A stretch of DNA of 64,000 nucleotides from Pseudolysinimonas sp051954455 (GCF_051954455.1 NZ_JBQCHS010000030.1:1-64000); one strand, 5' to 3'. Numbered from the stretch's first letter, positions 15,747 through 26,000 are shown. Translations and numbers: made by a program. Notes: generated by a model from the sequence alone, not told the origin.

Positions 15747-17435
15747 TCAGCCGGCGGTGGCCGGCGCCGGGATCCCGTGGGACGTTGCGAGCTCGCGCTG
15801 CGTCCGGGTCAGCTCGGCATCGCGTCGTGCCGCATCCCATCCCGCTGCGTCGGCCAGCGCCGCGGCCACCTGCTCGATCACGTGGCCGCCGATCGCGCCG
15901 GTGAAGGCGAGATCGGTGCGGCGGAGCAGCACATCGCTCAGGTGCACGACGCGCTCGCGCTCGACCATCCAGGCGACTTCCCGGCTCGAGAGCCGGTCCC
16001 CGACGACCGGGGCGTCGTCGCCGGCCGCGAGGAACTCGGCGACCTCGCGGGCGACCGTGCCGTAGCGCTCGAAGAGCACCGCGGCGCGGGCCGGGGCGAT
16101 GCCCGGCAGCTCGTGCGAGATCCAGCCGTCGAGATCGGCCGGGAAGTCGCGCCCGCCGCCGATCGCCAGGGTCTCGGTCGAGACGGCGTGCTCGCGGCCG
16201 AGCACCTCGAGGGCGCGTGTCGCCAGGTGCTCCCCGAGCGCGCGGAACGTCGTCCACTTGCCGCCGACCAGATCGAGCCGCGTCGAGCCGCCGGGGCCGG
16301 GCGCGTCGACGATGCGGTAGTCGCGCGAGACGAAGCCGGGCGCCAGGTCGTCGTGGCGGGGGAGGGGGCGGATGCCGGAGTACCGGAACACGATCTGCGA
16401 GCGGTCGACGGGGATCGCGGGGAAGACCTGCCTCACGAGGTCGAAGAAGTAGTCGACCTCCTCCTCGGTGCAGACCGCGGGCTCACCCGGGTCGGCCTCG
16501 AGGTCGGTCGTGCCGACGAGGACCTTGCCCTTGAACGGGTAGACCAGCACGATGCGGCCGTCGTCGTGCTCGAAAAAGATCTCGCGCCCGCCCGTCGCGG
16601 CGAGCAGCCGCTCGTTCTCGAGCACGATGTGCGAGCCCTTGGTGCCGCCCATCAGCCGCGTCGGCGCGCCGATCGCCGCGTTCGTGAGGTCGGTCCACGG
16701 GCCGGATGCGTTGATCACCACGCGGGCGGCGATCGTCTGCTCCGTACCGGTCTCGCGATCTCGCACGATCACGCCGCGATCGTCGGATCCGACCGCCTCG
16801 ACGTAGGTGAGCGCCATCGCGCGCCCCTCGCCGGCGGACTCGCCGTCGAGCATGACGTCGAGCGCGAGCCGCTCGGGGTCGCGGAGCGAGGCGTCGTAGT
16901 AGGTCGCGGTGTAGCGGAACCCCGGGGCCAGCTCGGGCAGCTGCTCGTGCGACCGGCGCCGGGCGTGGAACCGGTGCTGCGGCACGCTGCCGCCGTCGCG
17001 GGAGAAGGTGTCGTAGAGGGTCAGGCCGATCTTGATGAGGAGCGCGCCGCGCGCTTTCGGCTTCAGCTGCCGGTGCAGCAGGAACCGCGCCGGCGCCGCG
17101 AGGAGGCCCGAGAAGAACGTCGTGATGGGGATGGTGGTCGGCAGCGGGCGCACGTGATGAGCGGCGTTGCGGATGAGGCGGTTGCGCTCCTGCACCGACT
17201 CGCGCACGAGTCGGAACTCGCCGTTCTCGAGGTAGCGCACCCCGCCGTGGATCATGTGGCTCGACGCGGCGCTGGCACCCGACCCGAGGTCGTTGCGCTC
17301 GACGAGGAGCACCCGCACCCCCTGCAGTGCGAGGTCGCGGAACGTGGCGAGGCCGTTGATCCCGCCGCCGATGATGAGCACGTCGTACTCGGGCGTCTCG
17401 AACGCCCGCGCCACCTCGGGTCGCAGCTGTGTCAT
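15747..17435 (-). CDS. glpD: Aerobic glycerol-3-phosphate dehydrogenase
   Basis: 562-residue FAD enzyme that oxidises sn-glycerol-3-phosphate to dihydroxyacetone phosphate at the membrane and passes electrons to quinone. The N-terminal Rossmann motif IGGGINGLATFRDLALQG (about 19-36) and the family segment SSHMIHGGVRYLENGEF are clear; a C-terminal helical domain closes the protein. The start at 17435 (MTQLRPEV) places the FAD motif normally; no Shine-Dalgarno site is visible. It is divergent from a SorC-type regulator, with a 14-base palindrome between them, and works with glpK at 20544-22064. Confidence 0.95.
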   Translation of the reverse strand: MTQLRPEVARAFETPEYDVLIIGGGINGLATFRDLALQGVRVLLVERNDLGSGASAASSHMIHGGVRYLENGEFRLVRESVQERNRLIRNAAHHVRPLPTTIPITTFFSGLLAAPARFLLHRQLKPKARGALLIKIGLTLYDTFSRDGGSVPQHRFHARRRSHEQLPELAPGFRYTATYYDASLRDPERLALDVMLDGESAGEGRAMALTYVEAVGSDDRGVIVRDRETGTEQTIAARVVINASGPWTDLTNAAIGAPTRLMGGTKGSHIVLENERLLAATGGREIFFEHDDGRIVLVYPFKGKVLVGTTDLEADPGEPAVCTEEEVDYFFDLVRQVFPAIPVDRSQIVFRYSGIRPLPRHDDLAPGFVSRDYRIVDAPGPGGSTRLDLVGGKWTTFRALGEHLATRALEVLGREHAVSTETLAIGGGRDFPADLDGWISHELPGIAPARAAVLFERYGTVAREVAEFLAAGDDAPVVGDRLSSREVAWMVERERVVHLSDVLLRRTDLAFTGAIGGHVIEQVAAALADAAGWDAARRDAELTRTQRELATSHGIPAPATAG

Positions 17436-17476
17436 ACGACTAGGGTGGCACGGTCGGCACATGCGCGCAGCGCACG

Positions 17477-17490
17477 TGCACATATGTGCA
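17477..17490. promoter_or_regulatory. Palindromic operator candidate between glpD and SorC regulator
   Basis: TGCACATATGTGCA is a perfect 14-base palindrome. An overlapping GCACGTGC (17472-17479) and a further half-site GCACATG (17457-17463) give a cluster of GCACAT-type half-sites in the 65-base intergenic space. The palindrome is directly upstream of the regulator's AGGAGG. Confidence 0.6.
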
Positions 17491-17500
17491 AGGAGGGTCG

Positions 17501-18442
17501 ATGGCCGACGATGAGACCGTGCTGCGAGCGGCGCGGCTGTATTACCTGCAGGACCAGACCATGGAGGCGATCGCCCGGGAGCTCGGCACGTCGCGGTCGT
17601 CGATCTCGCGGATGCTCGCGCAGGCGCGCGCGACCGGGCTGGTCGAGATCCGGCTCAATCCGCCCGCCGAAGCGGCCTCGCTGCTGGAGCGCGAGATCGC
17701 CGAGCGGTTCGGCGTCGCCGCGCACGTCGTCCCGATCACCGGCCCGATCAGCGACATCGATCGCCTGGAGCGGGTGGCGACGACGGCGGGGCGTCTCCTC
17801 ACGCGGTTCTTCGACTCCAACATGACGATGGGCGTCGCGTGGGGCTCGACGATCGGCGCGGTCAGCCGGCACCTCGTGCCGCGGGAGACCCACAACTCCG
17901 TCGTGGTGCAGCTGAACGGCGCCGGCAACATGCTGACGACGGGCATCGACTACGCGAGCGAGATCCTCCAGCGCTACGGCGCGGCGTTCGGCGCGGAGGC
18001 GCAGCAGTTCCCGGTCCCGGCCTTCTTCGACGACCCGGCGACACGGGAGGCCATGTGGCGCGAGCGCAGCACGCGCCGGGTGCTCGTCATCCAGGCGCGG
18101 ATGGATGTCGCGCTCTTCGGCCTCGGTTCACCGTTCTCGGAGGTGCCGAGCCAGGTGTACTCGGGCGGCTACCTCGACGAGCGCGACTACCGGCAGCTCG
18201 AAGCCGACGGGGCGGTGGGGGATGTGGCGACCGTGTTCTACCGGCTCGACGGCGATCATCGGGAGATCCGCCTGAACGCCCGCGGCACGGGCCCCGACTT
18301 CGCCCGGCTGCGGCGCGTCGCCCGTCGGATCGCGGTGGTGTCCGGCGTGCAGAAGCTCGACAGCCTCCGCGGGGCGCTCGCCGCGCGACTCATCACCGAC
18401 CTCGTGCTCGACGAGGGGCTCGCGCGACAGCTGATGGCCTGA
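17501..18442 (+). CDS. SorC/DeoR-type sugar-binding transcriptional regulator
   Basis: 313 residues. An N-terminal helix-turn-helix (TMEAIARELGTSRSSISRML, about 19-38) precedes a sugar-phosphate-binding domain with the SorC-type MGVAWGSTIGAVSRHL loop near 107-122. Such proteins respond to phosphorylated sugars or polyols. ATG 17501 has AGGAGG at 17491-17496. Being divergent from glpD with a palindrome between them, it probably controls glpD and itself, perhaps sensing glycerol-3-phosphate; that ligand is inferred from position only. Confidence 0.88.
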   Translation: MADDETVLRAARLYYLQDQTMEAIARELGTSRSSISRMLAQARATGLVEIRLNPPAEAASLLEREIAERFGVAAHVVPITGPISDIDRLERVATTAGRLLTRFFDSNMTMGVAWGSTIGAVSRHLVPRETHNSVVVQLNGAGNMLTTGIDYASEILQRYGAAFGAEAQQFPVPAFFDDPATREAMWRERSTRRVLVIQARMDVALFGLGSPFSEVPSQVYSGGYLDERDYRQLEADGAVGDVATVFYRLDGDHREIRLNARGTGPDFARLRRVARRIAVVSGVQKLDSLRGALAARLITDLVLDEGLARQLMA

Positions 18443-18467
18443 GGACTCCGGCCCGGGCCCGGACACG

Positions 18468-18501
18468 CCGCGGGGGCGACGCCGCAGCGCCGCCCCCGCG
18501 G
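18468..18501. terminator. Bidirectional terminator hairpin
   Basis: An 11-bp stem, CCGCGGGGGCG with CGCCCCCGCGG, with a 12-base loop between the convergent SorC and hydrolase genes. CCGGGCCCGG just upstream (18454-18463) is a second short palindrome. Confidence 0.75.
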
Positions 18502-18506
18502 AGCGA

Positions 18507-20435
18507 TCACCGGGAGACCGCCTCCTCGCGCGCGGGCTCCGCGTCCCCGAGGTAGGTGCCGGCTCGACGGGCGCGCGAGCGCCACACGAGCGCCCCGACG
18601 ATGAAGACCAGCCCCACGATCACCGGCAGGATCACGCGGAAGAACTGCTGGATCCCGCCCCACTCGGTGAAGTCGAACTGCTCCGCCTGACCGCCGACGA
18701 TGTTCCACGTCACGAGCAGCGCCGCGATGAACGCGCCCACGTAGACCATCCCCGTCTTGTGGAAGAAGTAGGTCATGAGCAGGCCGACGATCGCGAGCAC
18801 CGGCACGAACGGGTAGGCGACGATGACGAGCAGCGACTGCCCCGAGAGGAGCGAGCCGCCCGCCATGAGCGGGATCATGTCGACCAGGATCATCACCAGG
18901 ATGCCGATGGGCAGCACGATCGCGTTCGCCACCATCTCGCGACGCCGGCCGCCCCGCATGCCCGTCCAGCGCCCCGTGTTGTGCAGGCTCGCCGCGAGCA
19001 TGAGGAAGAACACCGTGAACGGCAGCAGGTAGACCAGGAACATCACGAAGTGCGTCCCGTTGAGGATGTGCAGCTGCAGGATGTAGAGCCGGAAGTCGGT
19101 GTCGAACAGCCAGTCGGACATCACGAGCAGCAGGTAGGCGAACCCGACGCTCGCGATCGCGACCAGCGCCGACTTGCCGACCGCGCTCCACCGGAAGCCC
19201 TCGGTCGTGGTGAACCCGTATTCGCGCACCGACTTCTGCGTCCGCTTGCGGGTCACCAGATGCGTCACGACGAGGATCGCCAGGCCGATCAGGCCGTTGA
19301 ACAGCGCCCAGATCATGATCCCGGAGGTCAGATTCTGCGGGAACAGCGCGCTCGCCGGCACGTACTGCGCCCCGAAGTTGTTGAACCAGTAGAACGTGAG
19401 CGCCGGGATCCCGGCCGTCAGGATCGCGCCGACCCACCAGGCGCCCCGGAAGCGCGCGCCCGTGGAGACGGGGACCGCCTGTCGCAGCGACGCGAAGAAC
19501 CGGGTGCGCAGGAGCAGCGCGCCGACCGCGAAGATCGACAGGATCCCGCCGAGGAACGCGACGAAGGTGCCGGCCTCCTTGAGCCACCAGATCTGCCCGG
19601 CGGCGCTGTGCCCGCCGTCGAGGGTCTTGGCGAACCAGTCGGTCGCCTGCCCGACCGCGTCGAAGTCGAACGTCAGCCCCGGGTGGTCGGTGACGGGGCG
19701 CACGACCTCGCGGGCGGTGCCGTCGGCGATGCTGCCGTAGACCGTGCCGGCCTTGACCGGCGTGTCGGTGCCGAAGAACTTCTCGAGCTTCTGGCCCGAC
19801 TGCATCTGCGACGGACTGGGCACGTTCCACATCAGCTGCGAGAACTGCTCCCAGGTGCCGTAGACGACCTTGACGTTCTTCGGGAACTTCGTCGTGCCGT
19901 CGGGGGCGACGCCGCCGCCGACGGACGAGCCCTCGAGCACCATCGACTTGTAGCCGTCCGGGATCGCGGCGGCCGCGCTCACGACCGTCCAGCCGCCCAT
20001 CGAGTGGCCCTCCAGGCCGATGTTGTCCTTGTCGATGAAGTCGAAGGTGCGCAGGTAGGCGAGTGCGGCGGGTCCGCCGTAGCCGGCGTAGAACGCGGCC
20101 GGATCGGAGTTGCCGTGCCCGTACTGGTCGATCGCCAGGACCGCGTAGCCGCGGCGTGAGAGCTCGATCGCGAACGCGTCCTGGGTCTCGTTGGTGTTGA
20201 TGTACCCGTGCACGGCGAGCACCGCCGGCACCTTGTGCTTGACGTCGGCGCCGTTCGGCACGTACAGCCGCCCCGCGATGATGTGGCCGTCGGTGCCGAC
20301 GAAGCTGGTGTCGCGCACCTGCACCGTGCCGCCGCCGGTCTGCACCCATGCCGCCACGCCGCCGCCGAGCAGCACGAGGCCGATCGCGATGGCGAGGACG
20401 ACCCAGCTGCGGACGGATGACTTGATGGTCGTCAT
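18507..20435 (-). CDS. Membrane-integrated alpha/beta hydrolase
   Basis: 642 residues. One N-terminal helix (about 10-33) exports an alpha/beta-hydrolase domain of about 40-280, with AVLAVHGYINTNE (oxyanion region) and the nucleophile elbow GHSMGG. The rest (about 295-620) contains eight or more hydrophobic segments, so the enzyme is fused to a polytopic membrane domain. The usual Asp/His partners cannot be placed safely. Substrate is unknown; acyl esters or peptides are possible. I chose ATG 20435 because GGAGG lies 8 bases upstream. It sits between the two glycerol genes, but no shared promoter is visible. Confidence 0.8.
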   Translation of the reverse strand: MTTIKSSVRSWVVLAIAIGLVLLGGGVAAWVQTGGGTVQVRDTSFVGTDGHIIAGRLYVPNGADVKHKVPAVLAVHGYINTNETQDAFAIELSRRGYAVLAIDQYGHGNSDPAAFYAGYGGPAALAYLRTFDFIDKDNIGLEGHSMGGWTVVSAAAAIPDGYKSMVLEGSSVGGGVAPDGTTKFPKNVKVVYGTWEQFSQLMWNVPSPSQMQSGQKLEKFFGTDTPVKAGTVYGSIADGTAREVVRPVTDHPGLTFDFDAVGQATDWFAKTLDGGHSAAGQIWWLKEAGTFVAFLGGILSIFAVGALLLRTRFFASLRQAVPVSTGARFRGAWWVGAILTAGIPALTFYWFNNFGAQYVPASALFPQNLTSGIMIWALFNGLIGLAILVVTHLVTRKRTQKSVREYGFTTTEGFRWSAVGKSALVAIASVGFAYLLLVMSDWLFDTDFRLYILQLHILNGTHFVMFLVYLLPFTVFFLMLAASLHNTGRWTGMRGGRRREMVANAIVLPIGILVMILVDMIPLMAGGSLLSGQSLLVIVAYPFVPVLAIVGLLMTYFFHKTGMVYVGAFIAALLVTWNIVGGQAEQFDFTEWGGIQQFFRVILPVIVGLVFIVGALVWRSRARRAGTYLGDAEPAREEAVSR

Positions 20436-20543
20436 CTGCTGATCCTCCATTGGATGTGTTCGCCCGGGGCGGGTCCGCTCCGGTTCAGCGCGCGCAGGCG
20501 CGCGCCGCCCGACCGCGGTGCGGCCGGGACGTATAAGGGGGCG

Positions 20544-22064
<1,521 letters not shown>

Positions 22065-22095
22065 GAGGTCCTCTCCGGTGAGGGATGGAAATGCC

Positions 22096-22112
22096 GTTCG
22101 ACATTGTCGAAC
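22096..22112. promoter_or_regulatory. Operator candidate in the glpK leader
   Basis: GTTCGACA-T-TGTCGAAC is a perfect 8-bp dyad around one central base. It lies just downstream of the -10-like CATAAT on the minus strand, at about +3 to +19. A near copy stands in the IclR gene's own promoter (22946-22962). Confidence 0.7.
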
Positions 22113-22161
22113 ATGCGCCGATTATGACGTCGTCGCGGCGAGGGTGTCAAACGCCACGCCG

Positions 22162-22926
22162 TCACCATCGGTGCGCCCCGAGGTCGCGGGAGACGGCACG
22201 GGCGGCATCGCGGACGAAGCCGACCAGCTCCGAGCGCATCCGATCCCGATCGACGCACAGCCGCTCGACCGCGCCCCGGACGCTCATGGCTCCGACGACC
22301 AGGTCGCGGTCGTCGCGGATCGGCGCCGCGATCGCGGCCTCGCCGTCGACGAGCTCGCCGATCTCCTGCGCCCAGCCCTGGGCGCGGACCGTCGCGAGCT
22401 CCGCCTCCAGCGCGCCCGGGTCGACGAGCGTGCGCGGGGTCAGGGCGGTCCAGTCCTCGAGCTCCGGCTCCCGGCCGGGATCGTTCGCGAGCAGGACCTT
22501 GCCGAGCGCGGTCGCGTGCGAGGGCAGCAGCGCGCCGACCTGAAGGGCCTGGATGCTGTCGTCGGGCCGGAAGACATGGTGGACGACGAGCACCTTGCCG
22601 TCGTGCAGGGCGCCGATCTGCACGGCCTCGCGACTGCGCGAGGCGAGGGAGTCGGCCCAGTTGATCGCGCGCGTGCGCAGCTCGTTCACGTCGAGGTAGC
22701 TGTTGCCGAGGTGCAGCAGGCCGGCCCCGAGCTGGTACTTGCCGGTCGCGCGATCCTGCTCGACGAAGCCGACGTGCTGCAGCGTCGCGAGGATGCCGTG
22801 GACGGTGCCCTTCGGGAGCTCGAGGTACTTGGACAGCTCGACGACGCCCAGGCGGCGGTTCCCGCCCGAGGCGAGCAGGTTGAGGATCGACGCCGCTCGC
22901 TCGACCGACTGGATGCGTCCCGGCAC
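22162..22926 (-). CDS. IclR-family regulator, probable glycerol-operon repressor
   Basis: 254 residues. The N-terminal winged helix (about 5-65: SVERAASILNLLASG, KGTVHGILATLQHVGF) is followed by the IclR effector domain (about 75-250). In Streptomyces the glycerol operon is governed by the IclR-family GylR, and this gene stands next to glpK, so I infer the same role. It shares an operator-like motif with glpK. GTG 22926 lies six bases after TACGAT (22933-22938), a leaderless arrangement. Confidence 0.88.
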   Translation of the reverse strand: MPGRIQSVERAASILNLLASGGNRRLGVVELSKYLELPKGTVHGILATLQHVGFVEQDRATGKYQLGAGLLHLGNSYLDVNELRTRAINWADSLASRSREAVQIGALHDGKVLVVHHVFRPDDSIQALQVGALLPSHATALGKVLLANDPGREPELEDWTALTPRTLVDPGALEAELATVRAQGWAQEIGELVDGEAAIAAPIRDDRDLVVGAMSVRGAVERLCVDRDRMRSELVGFVRDAARAVSRDLGAHRW

Positions 22927-22932
22927 GGCTGC

Positions 22933-22962
22933 ATCGTATGACAGCGTTCGACATCGTCGACA
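22933..22962 (-). promoter_or_regulatory. Promoter and operator of the IclR gene
   Basis: Minus-strand -10 TACGAT (22933-22938) is six bases from the GTG at 22926. GTTCGACATCGTCGACA (22946-22962) matches 14 of 17 bases of the glpK palindrome and covers the expected -35 region, which suggests autorepression. Confidence 0.65.
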
Positions 22963-22977
22963 CCGCCGGGTCGCGCG

Positions 22978-23739
22978 TCAGGCCGTGGCGGCGAGGAGGT
23001 AGTCGGCGATGCCGGTCGGTGCGAGGGCGTCCCAGCCGGGCAGCCGCCGGTCGCCGATCGCCCACACCGCCGTCTCCGCGTCGGTCCGCGTGCCGTGCCC
23101 GCCGGCGTCGCGATGACCGTGATCGGTCGTGACGAGCACGGTCCACTCGTCCGCATCCGGGCGGGATCGGACGGCGTCGACGAGGTCGCCGACCAGGGCG
23201 TCGCAGGCGGCGATCGCGGAGCGGTAGGCGGAGCCGACGCCGTGCACGTGCGCGGCGATGTCGGCCTGCCCGAGGTAGACGAAGCCGGCCCGGATCCCGG
23301 GGTCGGCGAGGCGGGAGATCGCGTGCGCCACGACCGCGGCATCCGCACGCTCCCACGACGGGAGGGTCGTCGGGCGTCGACGCGGAAGATATGCCGGGGT
23401 GCGCAGGATCGGGCCGCATCCCGATCGCGCGGCGAGCGGCGGCCAGCTGACCGCGGCGAACACGTCGTCGCCGGTGCGCCCGATGCGCTGCAGCACGTCG
23501 GGATGGGCGCACAGCCGCCGCGACGGCCACCAGTTGTAGCGCACGCCGTGCCGATCGGCGCCGACCCCGGTGGGGATCGTCGCCCACATCGCGCCCGACA
23601 TGACCCGGTTGGTGTCGGGGACGCGGGCCGGGGTCAGGAAGCCGCTCTCGGCGAGGTCGTCGAGCCGCGGCGTCGGCACCTCCCGCAGGGTGTCGAGGCG
23701 GACCCCGTCGATCCCGATGAGCAGGGCGCGCGAGGTCAC
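22978..23739 (-). CDS. Alkaline-phosphatase-superfamily phosphodiesterase
   Basis: 253 residues, short for the nucleotide pyrophosphatase/phosphodiesterase group. LLIGIDGVRLD at 6-16 carries the first metal-binding Asp, and TTDHGHRDAGGHG near 206-218 supplies the Asp-His and His ligands. The nucleophile is probably the Thr in VPDTNRVMSGAMWA near 42. The substrate may be a nucleotide or phosphodiester. GTG 23739 follows TAGGGT by six bases. It is divergent from the nitrilase-like gene, the two promoters lying within 44 bases. Confidence 0.85.
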   Translation of the reverse strand: MTSRALLIGIDGVRLDTLREVPTPRLDDLAESGFLTPARVPDTNRVMSGAMWATIPTGVGADRHGVRYNWWPSRRLCAHPDVLQRIGRTGDDVFAAVSWPPLAARSGCGPILRTPAYLPRRRPTTLPSWERADAAVVAHAISRLADPGIRAGFVYLGQADIAAHVHGVGSAYRSAIAACDALVGDLVDAVRSRPDADEWTVLVTTDHGHRDAGGHGTRTDAETAVWAIGDRRLPGWDALAPTGIADYLLAATA

Positions 23740-23745
23740 GGCCGC

Positions 23746-23777
23746 ACCCTATCGAGCGCGGGTGACCGCTCTACGCT
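23746..23777. promoter_or_regulatory. Overlapping divergent leaderless promoters
   Basis: Minus-strand TAGGGT (23746-23751) serves the GTG at 23739 and plus-strand TACGCT (23772-23777) the ATG at 23784, each with six-base spacing. Only 20 bases separate the -10 boxes, so the -35 region of each promoter overlaps the other's -10 region. Confidence 0.55.
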
Positions 23778-23783
23778 GGGGAC

Positions 23784-24626
23784 ATGTCCACGCCGGCGCC
23801 GAACCCCGTCGCGATCGCGGTCGCGCAGTTCGCGCCGACCGACGACGAGACCGACAACCTGGAGCGCATCGCGCGCCTCGCGGGGGACGCCGCGAACCGC
23901 GGCGCGCTCCTCGTCGTGTTCCCGGAGTACTCCTCCTACTTCTCCGTCGGGATGGCCGGCGCCGAGGCGGTCGAACACGCGCAGTCGCTGCACGGGCCGT
24001 TCGCGCGGGCGCTGGCCGAGCTCGCAGCGGAGCTCGGCATCCACCTCGTCGCGGGGATGATCGAGCGCGTCGACGGCGAATCGGAGCGGGTGGCCAACAC
24101 GCTCGTCGCACTCGGCCCCGACGGCGACCTCGTCGCGCGCTACCGCAAGCTGCATCTCTACGACGCGTTCGGCGCCCGCGAGAGCGACTGGATCGTGCCG
24201 GGCCCGGTCGAGGAGCCCGCGGTGTTCGCGTTCGCCGGCTTCACCGTCGGCCTGCAGACCTGCTACGACCTGCGGTTCCCGGAGGTCACCCGCCGGCTCG
24301 TCGACGCGGGCGCCGACCTGGTCGCCGTCCCGAGCGAGTGGGTGCGCGGTCCGCTCAAGGAGCTGCACTGGCAGACGCTCGCGACGGCGCGCGCCATCGA
24401 GAACACGATCTACCTCGCGGCGGCCGACCATGCGCCGCCGGTGGGGGTCGGGCGCAGCATGATCGTGGATCCCATGGGCGTCGAGGTCGCCGCGCTCGGC
24501 GAGCTGAACGCCGAGGTCGCGGTCGCATGGATCACGCCGGACCGCGTCGCGAGCACCCGCGTCGTCAACCCCGCGCTGCGGCTGCGCCGGTTCCGGACGA
24601 CGACCGACCGCGAAGCCGCACGCTGA
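23784..24626 (+). CDS. Carbon-nitrogen hydrolase (nitrilase family, Nit type)
   Basis: 280 residues with the Glu-Lys-Cys triad: Glu in VVFPEYSSY (about 48), Lys in YRKLHLYDAFG (about 118) and Cys in GLQTCYDLRFPE (about 157). This pattern fits omega-amidase or deaminated-glutathione amidase (Nit1) enzymes, which repair metabolites by removing an amide. The exact substrate is not certain. ATG 23784 follows TACGCT by six bases. Its last 62 bases overlap the 3' end of the convergent DUF308 gene. Confidence 0.9.
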   Translation: MSTPAPNPVAIAVAQFAPTDDETDNLERIARLAGDAANRGALLVVFPEYSSYFSVGMAGAEAVEHAQSLHGPFARALAELAAELGIHLVAGMIERVDGESERVANTLVALGPDGDLVARYRKLHLYDAFGARESDWIVPGPVEEPAVFAFAGFTVGLQTCYDLRFPEVTRRLVDAGADLVAVPSEWVRGPLKELHWQTLATARAIENTIYLAAADHAPPVGVGRSMIVDPMGVEVAALGELNAEVAVAWITPDRVASTRVVNPALRLRRFRTTTDREAAR

Positions 24627-25203
24627 TCACGATCGCCCAGGTGCCGACCACCCAGATGACGGCGCCGATGCTCGCGACCGGGTCGACGAGCGTGATGATC
24701 GCCAGCACGACGCCGAACACGATCGTCAGCACCGAGACGATGTACCCGAGGGCCTTGCGGCCGCCGTCGGTCATGGCGTGGGCCACCGGGAATCCTGCGA
24801 TGCCGATCGCGACCGCGTAGAACGCGATCAGCGCGAGGAGGAACGTCCCGGCGAGGAGGCCGGCGATCGCGGGGAAGGCGAAGGCGACGATCGCGGCCAG
24901 GATCGCGATGATCCCCATCGCCAGGAGCCAGCCCCAGCGCCGGTCGCGGTCGCGCACCCGGACGGCGTGCACGATCTCCAGCACGCCCTCGACGAGCGCG
25001 AACGCTGCGAAGAAGTAGACGGCCGCCAGCGCGGTGAGAACCGGCGCGATGAGGGCGAGGACGCCGAACAGCACGGCGCAGATGCCGCGGATGAGCACCA
25101 GGACCCACACGGAGCGCGTGATGCGGCCGACGGGATCGACGAGGTCGCCGAGGACGGACGGGCCGTCGGAGTCATGGGCGGGAGACTGCTCGCTGCTGGT
25201 CAC
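24565..25203 (-). CDS. HdeD-like DUF308 membrane protein
   Basis: 212 residues with six hydrophobic helices, arranged as three helix pairs between about 30 and 195, after a polar N-terminus. The pattern RGICAVLFGVLALIAP and the repeated FG.L helices match the HdeD/DUF308 family, linked to acid resistance in E. coli but mostly uncharacterised. GAGGGGG precedes the GTG start at 25203; TAGGCT about 30 bases upstream could be its -10 box. The C-terminal Arg/Ser/Gly tail is encoded opposite the nitrilase gene. Confidence 0.85.
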   Translation of the reverse strand: MTSSEQSPAHDSDGPSVLGDLVDPVGRITRSVWVLVLIRGICAVLFGVLALIAPVLTALAAVYFFAAFALVEGVLEIVHAVRVRDRDRRWGWLLAMGIIAILAAIVAFAFPAIAGLLAGTFLLALIAFYAVAIGIAGFPVAHAMTDGGRKALGYIVSVLTIVFGVVLAIITLVDPVASIGAVIWVVGTWAIVISVRLRGRSSSGTGAAAARG

Positions 25204-25279
25204 GGTGAACCCCCTCGGTGCTGGTCGCGGCCAGCCTAGCGAGACGGCGGGGTCGCGCGGCAGAGGAGATGACGACGAT

Positions 25280-25906
25280 TCAGTGCCCGTCGTTGCGGGC
25301 GATCAGATCGAACAGGGCGCGCTTGCCGGGCTCCGTGTCGTCGACGTCGGCGTCGGCGCCGCGCTCGAGGAGCGTGACCAGGGCGGCGGTGGTCGCGTTG
25401 ACGTCGACGTGCGATGCCGTCACGGCCGCGCCCGCCATATATGCCGAGAGGAACGCCGCCAGCTCGTCCAGACGGATGTCGGGGCGGATCATGCCGACCT
25501 CCTGCATGTCCGCGAGGAACCGGGGATCCGCGCCCAGCTGGGGGAAGTACTCGGTGTCGTGCGTGGCGCGCATGATCTGGGTGAGGCTCTCGCCGTCCTC
25601 GAGGTACAGGGCCCGGGCGAGCGGGCGCTCGTGCAGGGCGCCGAGGGAGTAGTGGTAGATCCGCGAGAGCAGCCCGCCCGCGGGGTCGCGCTCGATGTTG
25701 TCGGCGATGATGCGGCGGATCCCGGCGAACTCGCGGTTCAGCAGGTCCATGAGCAGGTGCTCGCGCGTCGTGTAGGCCTCGTCGATCTCGGCCGGGTCCA
25801 CACCGGCGTGGTGGGCGATGGCGCGGGTCGATGCCGCGGCGAGTCCGTCGTTGATGACGATGTCGCTCGCGGCGTCCAGGATGCGGTCGCGCAGACTGCC
25901 GTTCAT
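25280..25906 (-). CDS. TetR-family transcriptional regulator
   Basis: 208 residues with an N-terminal helix-turn-helix (ASTRAIAHHAGVDPAEIDEAY, positions about 24-44; shortened motif here) and an all-helical ligand domain. The family is clear, the ligand is not. ATG 25906 (MNGSLRDRILDAA) matches the usual TetR start. A TTCCATGGAA palindrome (25954-25963) sits beside a minus-strand -10 box TATGCT (25943-25948), so it probably represses itself. Possible targets are the neighbouring DUF308 or aminotransferase genes. Confidence 0.88.
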   Translation of the reverse strand: MNGSLRDRILDAASDIVINDGLAAASTRAIAHHAGVDPAEIDEAYTTREHLLMDLLNREFAGIRRIIADNIERDPAGGLLSRIYHYSLGALHERPLARALYLEDGESLTQIMRATHDTEYFPQLGADPRFLADMQEVGMIRPDIRLDELAAFLSAYMAGAAVTASHVDVNATTAALVTLLERGADADVDDTEPGKRALFDLIARNDGH

Positions 25907-25942
25907 GGTCGCGGCGGTGCCCCTTCGGGTCGGGTCCCGGTC

Positions 25943-25963
25943 AGCATATGCGTTTCCATGGAA
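25943..25963 (-). promoter_or_regulatory. TetR gene promoter with palindromic operator candidate
   Basis: Minus-strand -10 TATGCT (25943-25948) and the 10-base palindrome TTCCATGGAA (25954-25963) just upstream, within the -35/-10 spacer. Confidence 0.5.
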
Positions 25964-26000
25964 CCGTCTGTGCACCCCGAGCGGGTGACCCGCGGGTGAC

